NCBI GenBank assembly: GCA_016191955.1
Contig: JACPVC010000153.1
Location: forward strand, 1-50,895
DNA: 50,895 nucleotides
Direction: 5' to 3'
Source of the DNA: Chloroflexota bacterium
GTDB lineage: Bacteria; Chloroflexota; Anaerolineae; Anaerolineales; Villigracilaceae
Under the pieces are notes generated by a model that worked only from the letters and a program-made list of their open reading frames with translations, did no database searches and was not told where the DNA came from. The translations under genes were made by a program, and so were the position numbers. Shown here piece after piece: positions 25,215-33,284 of the stretch; positions within the stretch are counted from its first letter, which is position 1; every line of letters begins with the position of its first letter.

Positions 25215-25562
25215 TTAGACTTGCTGTCCCGCAACTTCCATGAATTGATTTACCACATCCCTTAACATGCGTTCGGGTAGCGCGCCGACTTGGCGATGAA
25301 CGACCTTGCCGTTTGAAACAAACAACAGGGTCGGAATGCCTTGAATCCCGAACTTCTGCATCCATTGTGCATGGTCGTCGGTATTGACCTTTGCGATAAC
25401 GATCTTACCTTCCAATTCTTTGGCGAGTTTATCGAGTGTGGGTGCAATCATTTTACAGGGGTTGCACCACGGCGCCCAAAAATCCACGATGACGGGAAGA
25501 TTGGACTGCATGACAACCTGCTCAAACAAATCGTCGGTGATGTGAAGCGGTTCTCCGGACAT
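25215..25562 (-). CDS. trxA: Thioredoxin
   Basis: 115 residues with the thioredoxin fold pattern: VIVDFWAPWCNPCKMIAPTL (active site WCNPC, where the usual is WCGPC), then KVNTDDHAQWMQKFGIQGIPTLLFV (cis-Pro at IPT) and a Gly-rich turn. The Asn in place of the active-site Gly may shift its redox potential. It reduces disulfides in the cytoplasm. The lipoprotein at 24508 starts 20 nt after its stop on the same strand. Confidence 0.93.
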   Translation of the reverse strand: MSGEPLHITDDLFEQVVMQSNLPVIVDFWAPWCNPCKMIAPTLDKLAKELEGKIVIAKVNTDDHAQWMQKFGIQGIPTLLFVSNGKVVHRQVGALPERMLRDVVNQFMEVAGQQV

Positions 25563-25658
25563 TTTTATTCCTTTTAATCCTTCTTTCTACGTTCTTTGAA
25601 TGCCTTATTTAGCCAAATGAGTTTACCATAAAATCCCTGATACTTTGTGCCCATCGGG

Positions 25659-25664
25659 TATAAT
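25659..25664 (+). promoter_or_regulatory. -10 element placing ftsY transcription at its start codon
   Basis: TATAAT ends 8 nt before the ftsY ATG; transcription should begin within about two bases of the A. The -35 region is poor. Confidence 0.5.
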
Positions 25665-25672
25665 CGCCGCCC

Positions 25673-26581
25673 ATGAGCATTTTCTCACGATGGCGTGAAG
25701 GACTTTCACGCACAAGTAAAGCAGCCTTTGGTCAAATCGCATCCATCCTTGGCACATCTGAAATTACAGATGAAACTTGGGATGATCTTGAAGCCACATT
25801 GATTCAAGCGGACCTGGGGATCGATACAGCCTCTTCCGTTTTGGACGCCCTCAAACGCCTCACCCGGACCGAAGGCATGACTCGCTCCGAACAGCTTTTT
25901 TCTACACTGAAAGCGGAGTTGCGTTCTCGCCTCATCTCGTCGCCTGATTTGCACTTCGAGCATACGCCAACCGTTATCCTTGTTGTCGGAGTCAATGGCT
26001 CTGGCAAGACAACAACGATTGCGAAACTTTCTGCAAAGTTTGTGGGTGAAGGGAAAAAGGTCCTGCTTGGCGCGGCGGATACCTTCCGTGCCGCAGCGGT
26101 AGACCAGCTTCAGGTTTGGGGAGACAGGCTAAACCTCGAAGTGATCGCTGGCGCACCGGAGAGTGACCCGGGTGCGGTGGCGTTCAATGCCGTTCAGGCA
26201 GGCATCGCTCGCAGCGTAGACATCGTCATGGTGGATACGGCAGGACGCTTACACACTCGTTTCAATTTAATGGAAGAATTGAAGAAGGTCAACCGCGTGG
26301 TGGGGAAGGCGCTGCCGGGTGCGCCGCATCAGGTTTGGCTGGTATTGGATGCGACAACTGGTCAGAATGCTTTGCAACAAGCACGTTCGTTTAAAGATGC
26401 TGTGAATGTTTCTGGCGTGATTTTGACAAAACTGGATTCGTCCGCCCGGGGCGGCATGGCGTTTGCCATTCAACGTGAATTGGGTCTGCCGATTTTATTT
26501 GCCGGTTTGGGCGAGAAGCCCGAAGACCTGACCCCATTCGACCCCGATGCGTTTGTGGATGGAATTTTGGTAAATAATTAG
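25673..26581 (+). CDS. ftsY: Signal recognition particle receptor FtsY
   Basis: 302 residues: the short form lacking the acidic A domain. An N domain (about 1-95, helical) precedes the G domain with GVNGSGKTTTIAKL (P loop), DTFRAAAVDQL (the I-box), DTAGRLHT, TKLD and the end GLGEKPEDLTPFDPDAFV. It is a GTPase that docks ribosome-SRP complexes to the membrane. The absence of a Shine-Dalgarno and the closeness of the -10 suggest a leaderless mRNA. prfB follows at a distance of 8 nt. Confidence 0.96.
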   Translation: MSIFSRWREGLSRTSKAAFGQIASILGTSEITDETWDDLEATLIQADLGIDTASSVLDALKRLTRTEGMTRSEQLFSTLKAELRSRLISSPDLHFEHTPTVILVVGVNGSGKTTTIAKLSAKFVGEGKKVLLGAADTFRAAAVDQLQVWGDRLNLEVIAGAPESDPGAVAFNAVQAGIARSVDIVMVDTAGRLHTRFNLMEELKKVNRVVGKALPGAPHQVWLVLDATTGQNALQQARSFKDAVNVSGVILTKLDSSARGGMAFAIQRELGLPILFAGLGEKPEDLTPFDPDAFVDGILVNN

Positions 26582-26589
26582 GAGCAGAG

Positions 26590-27679
26590 ATGCAAGACTT
26601 GTTACAACGATTAAATGCAGCGAATGAGATCGCCCAACAGTTATTGGAGCGTCTTTGACCTGGTAGGAAAACAGAACCAGCTTTCACAACTCGAAAAAGA
26701 GATTGAGCACCCGGATTTCTGGATCGACTCCACTATTGCGCAGAAAGTGATGAAGACAGCCTCAAATTTGCGCGATGAAGTGGAAGGGTGGAATAAGACC
26801 AAACAGCAGGTTCACGATCTAACCGACCTTGCCAAACTTGACGACGAATCGCTTCGCCCGGATTTGGAAGTGGAGATTAAAAAACTTGAAGGCGAACTTG
26901 AGAAGCGTTCGTTCGCTGCAATGTTGTCTGGTCCGTTTGACCATGACGATGCCATTCTTGCCATCCACGCCGGGGCAGGTGGAACAGACTCGCAAGACTG
27001 GGCAGAGATGCTTCAACGCATGTATCTGCGTTGGATCGAAAGCCGCGGCTTTACCGCCGAGATTTTAGATACGACCCCCGGCGAAGAAGCCGGCATCAAA
27101 AGTGTGACCATCGCTGTTGGCGGGCAATACGCTTTTGGTTATATGCGTTCTGAAAAGGGAGTGCATCGCCTTGTGCGCCTTTCCCCGTTCGATGCGGCGC
27201 ATCGTCGTCATACATCCTTTGCTTTGGTAGAGGTCCTGCCGCAAGTGAGCATGGATGAAGCTGATGTGGAGATCAACCCAATCGATATCAAGATGGATGT
27301 TTTCCGTTCATCCGGGGCGGGCGGGCAGAATGTGCAGAAGAATGCGACGGCTGTGCGCTTGACGCATATTCCAACTGGCATTGTGGTGACGTGCCAGAAT
27401 GAGCGCTCGCAGACTCAGAACCGCGAGTTTGCCATGCGAATCCTGCGCGCGCGTTTGGTCGAGTTGAAGCATGCGGAAAAAGAGGAAGAACGCGCGGTTT
27501 TACGCGGGGAATATACCAAGGCGGAATGGGGCAGCCAGATCCGCTCGTACGTGCTGCATCCGTATCAAATGGTCAAAGACCACCGCACAGACTTTCAGAT
27601 TGGCAATGCCCAGTCGGTACTGGACGGGGATTTGGATGCCTTTATGGAAGATCATTTAAAGAGTAGTGGAACAAAATAG
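26590..27679 (+). CDS. prfB: Peptide chain release factor 2 with programmed +1 frameshift
   Basis: The first part begins at ATG 26590 (AGGAG upstream) and meets TGA at 26656-26658 after 22 codons. The shift is on CTT TGA C: one base is skipped, GAC (26657) becomes the next codon, and the second part runs to 27679, giving 362 residues. A Shine-Dalgarno-like GGAG sits 3 nt before CTT (26647-26650), as in the classic autoregulatory signal. The protein has SPF (RLVRLSPFDAAHRRH), the peptidyl-release GGQ (GAGGQNVQKNATAVR) and RNREF-type motifs of RF2. The signal senses RF2 itself, because the stop is UGA. Confidence 0.95.
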
Positions 27680-27727
27680 CGTAGAACGAGATAGTATCTC
27701 GCTCTACGCCTAATTGATTGAAGCAAA

Positions 27728-27758
27728 AAGAGCGGGCTGCTGCCCGCTCTTCGTTTTT
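27728..27758 (+). terminator. Terminator of ftsY-prfB
   Basis: AAGAGCGGGC / GCCCGCTCTT stem and T run, about 50 nt after prfB. Its A/T arms may serve the opposing gene as well. Confidence 0.8.
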
Positions 27759-27763
27759 ATAAA

Positions 27764-28531
27764 TTAGCCGCCAGTGGGGAGGCGTTTTTCCAATGTGCTG
27801 TTGAACAGGTTTTCCTGTTCCTTGGAAGTGCTCTTGATGGATTTGGCGCGGATGTTCTTCTTGCCGTTTGCCTTATCCAACGCCTGCTGCCATGCGATCT
27901 GCATTGCGGTGTACTGGGGTTCGTTGGAGACTTCATGTTCCATCTCAAAATCATCGTCGTGTTTCTTGCCCTTGCGCCTGCTTTTGCCCTTGTGTTCGAT
28001 GGGTTCGGGGGCTTCTTCTACGACGAGTTCCTGAAGCGCCTTGATGCTCAGGCGGATCTGGCGCTTGCGGCGGTCCACATCCAGCACTTTGGCTTCAACT
28101 TCATCACCTGCCTTGACGACATCGGCGGCGGTCTTGACGTAGCCGTGCGCGAGTTCGCTGACGTGGATCAAGCCGGGGCGCTCAGCGCCGAAATCAACGA
28201 AGGCTCCGTAGGTTTCAAGGCGGGTTACTTTGCCTTTGACCACCATGTCGGGTTTGAGTTCTTTCCACTCGTACGCGAGAGGTTCCATCATGGTCAGTTC
28301 AATGCGGTCTTTGCGGACGCGCTTGACCCAGACGATGACTTCCTGTCCTTCCTTGAGAACATCTTCCACTTTATTGACCGGGGTTTCGCTGATCTGTGAA
28401 ATGTGAAGGACGCCGGGAAGGCTTTGCCCGATATCCACCAGCGCCCCTGCAAGTGTGGTCTTCAAAATTTTGCCGCTCAGTTTGGTTTTGGGTTCGAGTG
28501 CCACGGCGGGCACGCTGTCGGGTGTAGTCAT
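27764..28531 (-). CDS. Two-domain S1 RNA-binding protein
   Basis: 255 residues from ATG 28531 (GCAGGAGC before). Two S1 domains are visible: residues about 17-85 (LSGKILKTTLAGALVDIG, LPGVLHISQIS) and about 92-160 (VKGKVTRLETYGAFVDFG, RPGLIHVSELAHGYVK, then VEAKVLDVDRRKRQIRLSIKAL). A basic, acid-patched C-terminal part follows (KGKSRRKGKKHDDD; a Lys-rich stretch near the end). It resembles the 30S protein S1 but is much shorter; such proteins bind mRNA or ribosomes, and the exact job is unknown. It is convergent with prfB. Confidence 0.85.
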   Translation of the reverse strand: MTTPDSVPAVALEPKTKLSGKILKTTLAGALVDIGQSLPGVLHISQISETPVNKVEDVLKEGQEVIVWVKRVRKDRIELTMMEPLAYEWKELKPDMVVKGKVTRLETYGAFVDFGAERPGLIHVSELAHGYVKTAADVVKAGDEVEAKVLDVDRRKRQIRLSIKALQELVVEEAPEPIEHKGKSRRKGKKHDDDFEMEHEVSNEPQYTAMQIAWQQALDKANGKKNIRAKSIKSTSKEQENLFNSTLEKRLPTGG

Positions 28532-28746
28532 GATATGCTCCTGCTGTTTGAAATAATGCCGAGGAACGATTATACCTGTCTGACAACGAGACGTCAATGC
28601 GAAAACGGGTTAGTTGGGGATGAGAATCTTCAGCGTTGTAAAATGTTTTAGGAACAGAATCAGACTTGGGCGCGGTTCGAGGCGCGGACCTTTATCCTAC
28701 TTTGCATAAAGCGATTTCTTTCCTCGCTGGAGACAGTTTTCGATGG

Positions 28747-28778
28747 GAAAAATCCCCCGCATGTGCGAGGGATTTTTA
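28747..28778 (-). terminator. Terminator of the RRM gene
   Basis: AAAAATCCC...GGGATTTTT hairpin (28748-28778), 4 nt after the stop. Confidence 0.75.
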
Positions 28779-28781
28779 TGT

Positions 28782-29129
28782 TTACCAACGTTGTCTGTCG
28801 TTGCCGCCTCTGGGTTTGCGTTTGCGGTCGTTTCCGCCGCCGCGGCTGTTGTATCCGCCGCCACCGCCAAAGCTGCGTTCTTCGCGCGGACGGGCAATGT
28901 TGACCGTGAGGGGGCGTCCCTGATAGTCTTTGCCGTTGAACATGCTGATGGCGTTTTGCATGTCTTGCTCGTTCGCCATTTCGACAAAGGCAAAACCTTT
29001 GGAACGATTGGTCATCTTGTCCATGATCACTGCCACGGATTTGACCGCGCCTGCCTCCGCGAACAGGGTTTGCAGATCGGCGTCGGTGACCGAGTAGGCG
29101 AGGTTGCCAACATAGAGCTTGTATTCCAT
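28782..29129 (-). CDS. RRM-type RNA-binding protein
   Basis: 115 residues. RNP2 (KLYVGNLAYS, near the N-terminus) and RNP1 (KGFAFVEM, about residues 44-51) are intact, with the aromatic positions conserved. A Gly/Arg/Asn-rich tail follows (GGGGGYNSRGGG...). This matches the small glycine-rich RNA-binding proteins (Rbp) known from cyanobacteria and Chloroflexota, often induced by cold. The tail is likely unstructured. A long leader precedes it. Confidence 0.95.
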   Translation of the reverse strand: MEYKLYVGNLAYSVTDADLQTLFAEAGAVKSVAVIMDKMTNRSKGFAFVEMANEQDMQNAISMFNGKDYQGRPLTVNIARPREERSFGGGGGYNSRGGGNDRKRKPRGGNDRQRW

Positions 29130-29455
29130 TGTTATCTCCTGGATGTGCGCAATGCTTTTTGCATTACTGCACTAATGCTCCGCCCGGTATGGTGCAGGGA
29201 CGGGCGGGTGGAACGATTGTGCATGAAGGGTTGATTTGGCAAACATCCAGGCGTCGGTTCGGACAGCGCTCCATCTGTTTGATGACCCACTTTTATTCAT
29301 GCAACTAGGGAAATTGTATCACGGCATATCCAATTTATATAATGCCCACAGTCACAAATTGCGCTTTCCCTGACGCGTTGGCACCACTCAATTTGTGACT
29401 GCGCTGGGTATACACTGTCAGGCAGAGTGTTTTTTTGTGTTTCGTTGCAGGGTGT
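29130..29455. other. Leader of the RRM gene and intergenic region
   Basis: About 180 nt of leader on the minus strand, with AGGAG 6-7 nt before the ATG and no clear attenuator or known riboswitch. A TACAAT at 29313-29318 (minus strand) may be the -10. Beyond that, a perfect 13-bp inverted repeat sits at 29349-29401. No further gene is seen. Confidence 0.45.
29349..29401. repeat. Perfect 13-bp inverted repeat, 27-nt loop
   Basis: CAGTCACAAATTG (29349-29361) with its exact complement at 29389-29401. There is no T-tract, so it is not an ordinary terminator. Confidence 0.7.
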
Positions 29456-29860
29456 TTAGTAGGGCGGCATGGAATCCGCGCAGCGCCATTCCTTTGTTTG
29501 GTTGCTGTAACCGCAGATATCGCCGTCCATATTTCTGCCCACCTCGAAGAAAAGGACAAATCCCTGCCTGTTGTTGCGCAGTTCGTAACTGTACAGGTAA
29601 GTCCGACGCCAGGCGGGGCGCGGAATGACGGACAGATACGCCGGAGTCAGTTCAACTAGCCCGGCGGGATAAGCGCCCGTGTCGTCATGGTATTCCTCGA
29701 GAGCGATAAGGATCGGACCTGCGCGGTTTTCTCCGCTCTGGATGGAGGGTCCGTCCAAGGCGTAGAAATGGGCGAACAGGCTAAAGGTCAGGCAGAGAAG
29801 CGCGCTTATCAGCAGGAGGGAAAGCCCGCCGCAGGTGAAAAATCTGTTTTTGTGTTTCAT
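29456..29860 (-). CDS. Small membrane-anchored, pseudopilin-like protein
   Basis: 134 residues. One hydrophobic helix near the N-terminus (GLSLLLISALLCLTFSLFAHF), then an outer domain with LIALEEYHDDTGAYPAGLVELTPAYLSVIP. The ALEEYHDDTGAYP... segment resembles the first strand/helix of type II secretion pseudopilins (GspG-type) and of proteins derived from them. No prepilin cleavage motif (G-F-T-L-x-E) is present, so the likeness may only be to the fold. Three Cys near the C-terminus. Unknown function; 28 nt downstream of it begins the terminus of the NHL gene. Confidence 0.6.
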   Translation of the reverse strand: MKHKNRFFTCGGLSLLLISALLCLTFSLFAHFYALDGPSIQSGENRAGPILIALEEYHDDTGAYPAGLVELTPAYLSVIPRPAWRRTYLYSYELRNNRQGFVLFFEVGRNMDGDICGYSNQTKEWRCADSMPPY

Positions 29861-29888
29861 TAATAGCCGCGATAACTACACCTTTCAC

Positions 29889-31220
29889 TTAAGGGTTGGG
29901 CTTCTGGATTTCATACTTTACAACATCGTTGCTCAGGTTGGTGATTGCATACATGTTGTTCTGCGTGTCGAAGTCTACTCCCCAAAATTGACCCTCGATG
30001 CGGTTTATGTAGTTAAAGTCCGAATCGAAGACCTGTACATCGAAGAAATCGACCACGTAGATACGCCCATAGCCGTCGAAAGCGATTTGCCTTGGGCTGT
30101 TGAACTCTCCAGGCTTAAAGTCGCCGGTTGAGTTGCCTCCGAACGTACTTATATAGTCGCCGTTTGGCGAAAACTTAAGAATGGCCCGGTTGAAAGTTCC
30201 GCTGAAATATATGTTGCCCTGTCCGTCCACTCCGATCAGACCCGTGCCGGGATATTCTCCTGAAATTTCTTCAAGTGTCTCAGTTGCGATCTTTAGATCG
30301 ACTTCACCATTCTCGTCGAAGCGGATAATGCCTTCACTCGTCATGGCATGTAAAACGTCTTCAGCCCCTAATGTAATAGAATGGATGATGCCAAAATCAA
30401 CATGGATTTCCCTGAGGCTTTCGCCGTTTTCATTAAGGACCAGGATTTTACTGGCGACAGGAATATAAACGACCCCATCACTGCTGACAGCCATTTCACT
30501 TGCATACGCACGGTTCCCGTTGTTTGATACTTTGATGCTTGAGATGCTGTTTCCTTCTGCGTCGAATATCAGGACCTCATCGTTTTTGTAATCCAGGACC
30601 CATACATTCCCATTTCCATCCAGCCCAATGGCGCGCGGGTCTTTTCCCATGCCGGGGCTGAACGTCTTGATCTCCTTTGCAAAGGGAATCGGAATGATGG
30701 CGTCTGCTTGTGGGAATGAGGGCAACTTGAATTGAAGCGCCTTCAACAAAGCTGGCACTGCCGTAGACAGGATGGAGATCAAAATAACGATTCGGACAAT
30801 GGTTGAGATACACGAACCGCCTCTCGCCTTGTCTCTCGGCGGGGAATACACTGGTTGAGCACTTTGAGGCGTCTGGTAGCTGGGACGCATCTGCGGCTGA
30901 TCCACGGTTTTGGGGTAATTGGAGGCGGGCTCGTCATCATGCACCCCTGCCATGGATTTGACGCTGATCAATGCGTATTCATGGTTTAGCCAGGTGATCT
31001 TGCTGTAGATCCTGGCGGCTTCATCGAACCTGCCTTGTTTTGCCAGTTCGGTGACATCGGAGAGACTCATCGATCTAGCGGCTGGGCTCCTCAGCGATTC
31101 AGGGATGACAATAGAAGCCCCACAGTAGGGGCACCTCATAGTGGACGCGCCCGCTTCGGGTTCGAGCGGCGCGCCGCAGGATGGGCACTTGAAGACACTA
31201 AGGGATTTATCGTCTGCCAT
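29889..31220 (-). CDS. Zinc-ribbon membrane protein with external NHL-type repeats
   Basis: 443 residues. The N-terminus has a double-Cys zinc ribbon (CPSCGAPLEPEAG, then CPYCGASIVIPE). A helical region similar to a short TPR (AKQGRFDEAARIYSKITWLN) follows, a Pro/Gln/Tyr-rich linker, and one membrane helix at about residues 137-158 (ISTIVRIVILISILSTAVPA). The outer part, about 170-440, has five to six repeats with 'DgnGnVwVlDykndevlifd' and 'fdgyGriYVvDffdvqvfd', which form an NHL/beta-propeller. It could sense something inside and bind outside, but no enzymatic residue is evident. Confidence 0.75.
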   Translation of the reverse strand: MADDKSLSVFKCPSCGAPLEPEAGASTMRCPYCGASIVIPESLRSPAARSMSLSDVTELAKQGRFDEAARIYSKITWLNHEYALISVKSMAGVHDDEPASNYPKTVDQPQMRPSYQTPQSAQPVYSPPRDKARGGSCISTIVRIVILISILSTAVPALLKALQFKLPSFPQADAIIPIPFAKEIKTFSPGMGKDPRAIGLDGNGNVWVLDYKNDEVLIFDAEGNSISSIKVSNNGNRAYASEMAVSSDGVVYIPVASKILVLNENGESLREIHVDFGIIHSITLGAEDVLHAMTSEGIIRFDENGEVDLKIATETLEEISGEYPGTGLIGVDGQGNIYFSGTFNRAILKFSPNGDYISTFGGNSTGDFKPGEFNSPRQIAFDGYGRIYVVDFFDVQVFDSDFNYINRIEGQFWGVDFDTQNNMYAITNLSNDVVKYEIQKPNP

Positions 31221-31391
31221 GGTCTCCTCGCATTACGGTAATTGAATTTGGAATAAGAGCTTATTGTAACGAATAAAAGATCAAAACGCCCGGAATATTT
31301 CCATTGTGTGCATACAAAACATGTCAGGTAAGTTGTTCCCTGCGCCGTCCCCGGCGGATTGAGCATTTTTCATTTCTCTTCAATGAGTAAA

Positions 31392-31967
31392 TTACTTCTG
31401 GGCGACCCTTTCTTCAATGCGCCGGTCGGGAATCAACCACATCACGGCAACAATTACATATAACGCCGCGGAAATCCACGGAGAAAGAAATGAGAGGATG
31501 ATCGCCGCGGTGTAAATATAAAGTGAACGCAGACCTTTCTCATCCTTTCCGATGGCAATAGCAATGACCGACTCTTTGCCGTGGTGCGAGATGAGCGCGC
31601 GGCTCAGAATGTAATACGCCAAACCTGCAAACCAAAGCACCCCGCCATAGACTGCCACAGGGTCCGTTTCAAAATGCTCGCCCATCCAGTTGGTGACAAA
31701 AGGGATCAGGGACAACCAAAAGAGCAGATGCATATTTGCCTAAAGGATCGCTCCATTGACGTTCTTCGACACCTGCAATAGGTGATGATGATTGTTCCAG
31801 TAAATTCCCAGGTAAACGAAACTCAACACATAACTCAGAAATTTCGGCAGAAGCGGCACGAGTCTAGACAGCGTCCCTTCCTCTGGCACGCGTAACTCCA
31901 ATACCATAATGGTAATGATAATAGCGACCACGCCGTCGCTAAAGGCTTCGAGCCTTCCTTTGCTCAT
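31392..31967 (-). pseudogene. TMEM175-family potassium channel interrupted by one amber codon
   Basis: The first part (31740-31967) starts MSKGRLEAFSDGVVAIIITI, with the FSDGV hallmark of the TMEM175 family (DUF1211), and ends NVNGAIL. A TAG at 31740-31742 follows. The same frame continues AN-MHLLFWLSLIPFVTNWMG to 31392, the rest of the channel, with four further hydrophobic segments. In relatives a Trp (TGG) stands at this point, so one G-to-A change explains the stop. The whole frame is 191 codons plus the final stop, normal for the family. Whether it is broken, or read through, or a sequencing or strain variation, cannot be told here. Confidence 0.75.
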
Positions 31968-31978
31968 GGTTGTGCTCC

Positions 31979-32110
31979 TTAGTATGTCGGTGTGATCGGA
32001 TGCTTGAGGTAATTTCCGAACTTTTTCACGGCTGCATCCACAGCTTGCTTTTCAGCCTTTGTTAACTTGGTGATGAGGCTGATCTCCACCGATACCTCCG
32101 CTTTTTCCCA
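31979..32110 (-). pseudogene. C-terminal fragment of a second HTH_42 gene
   Basis: In the 147 nt between the intact HTH_42 gene and TMEM175, one frame reads AEVSVEISLITKLTKAEK... and ends KHPITPTY before a stop at 31979-31981. It aligns with the last 37 residues of the intact gene: SEVFIEFVLFRKLTKVENHA... there versus AEVSVEISLITKLTKAEKQA here, and further on ADAAERYGKFLG versus VDAAVKKFGNYLK. The fragment is in another frame than the intact gene and has no start. It looks like the tail of a former homolog. Confidence 0.6.
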
Positions 32111-32127
32111 TCCAAAAAGGGGAGAGG

Positions 32128-33204
32128 TTATGCAAGCGAGACTGATAACCCAAGAAATTTGCCATAGCGTTCCGCCGCATCAGCAATGGCGTGATTTTCT
32201 ACTTTTGTTAGTTTTCTAAATAGCACGAATTCAATAAAGACTTCACTCTTCTTCAGGGTTCGCTTCCATGTACCAACGACCTGACCGTTGACCACAACGA
32301 CGTTATTAAAGAGAAAGTTGCCTCGGGAGTCCAGTTTTTGATTGTGTTGTGTGTCATAGATCGCGCTGCGGTCTGTATAGCCGACCGTGTATTCGTCATA
32401 ATTTGGTAATAGAAGCACCATCGGAGTTGAAACTTTTGGGAGTGCGAAATCAGTAAACCAATAGGTTTGCCTGTCTTCAACTTCACTGATGAACTCGGAC
32501 CTTATTGAGTCGAGTCCTTTGCGGGCATCAGCTACTGTCAACCCTGACCACCACACAAAATCATTCAATGTTGCGGGACCGTGACTGACAAAATATCGTT
32601 TGGCGAGTTCTGCTAACGCCGCGTCCTGTTCCAAGGTCAGCGTATGAGGCGCACGTTCATCCAACAAGGCATAGGTGAACTGCTTGCCGCGCCGTGCGCC
32701 GCTACAGATGACTCCATCCAGTTCGGCATGGATGATTAGATAGGTAAATCGTAATAGATCATCGCTGATAATACCATTCTGCTTAAGCGCGGACGTAAGT
32801 TCGGCGCGAGTTAGCTGTATCCCGCCCTGTAATGCTTTTATCAAGACGGTGTTACTACGCCTGAAGGTGGCATTGTCCAATTCGAGTTTGCGATAATAAG
32901 TGGCACTAAGCGCATGGACGCGTGGGGCAGTGAGTGCAAGCATCCAGCGGATATCTTCAGGTTTGACAAAATGCCAGGTGGGACGCATGACATGTGTGCG
33001 TAGGATCGCTCCTGCGTTAAAAGCCTCTTCAATGGCTTCATCCGTCGCGTTTTTGATTCGTTGACCAAGCGCCCATTTTGCCCCCGCATAATCCTGTGAT
33101 TGGACAGCGCCAAGCCATCCCACCACATCAGATGGATTTTTGAAGATAGTTGTAGTAAGTCGCTGGCTGTGCAGACGCAGATTTGCAATATTAAAGCTTT
33201 TCAT
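32128..33204 (-). CDS. Winged helix DNA-binding domain protein (HTH_42)
   Basis: 358 residues. The pattern fits the HTH_42 family: FKNPSDVVGWLGAVQSQDYAG, then RTHVMRPTWHFVKPEDIRWML, AELDGVICSGARRGKQFTYAL, GPATLNDFVWWSGL and LLLPNYDEYTVGYTDR. The QSQDY and RPTWH motifs are conserved throughout the family. E. coli YcaQ of this family unhooks DNA interstrand crosslinks (as AlkX/YcaQ glycosylase); a DNA repair role is possible but not shown for this branch. The gene is A+T-rich for the window. Confidence 0.85.
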   Translation of the reverse strand: MKSFNIANLRLHSQRLTTTIFKNPSDVVGWLGAVQSQDYAGAKWALGQRIKNATDEAIEEAFNAGAILRTHVMRPTWHFVKPEDIRWMLALTAPRVHALSATYYRKLELDNATFRRSNTVLIKALQGGIQLTRAELTSALKQNGIISDDLLRFTYLIIHAELDGVICSGARRGKQFTYALLDERAPHTLTLEQDAALAELAKRYFVSHGPATLNDFVWWSGLTVADARKGLDSIRSEFISEVEDRQTYWFTDFALPKVSTPMVLLLPNYDEYTVGYTDRSAIYDTQHNQKLDSRGNFLFNNVVVVNGQVVGTWKRTLKKSEVFIEFVLFRKLTKVENHAIADAAERYGKFLGLSVSLA

Positions 33205-33284
33205 GATAGGTGAGCATATCGCAATAGATAAAGGAATGGACTTTGGATATCACAATCAAACCCTCACGCCGTAAGAGCGAGACC

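Noticed and set aside
26615..27679. prfB starting at an ATG at 26615
   Set aside because: It would drop the conserved N-terminus and ignore the CTTTGAC frameshift signal with its upstream SD-like GGAG; the start at 26590 explains both.
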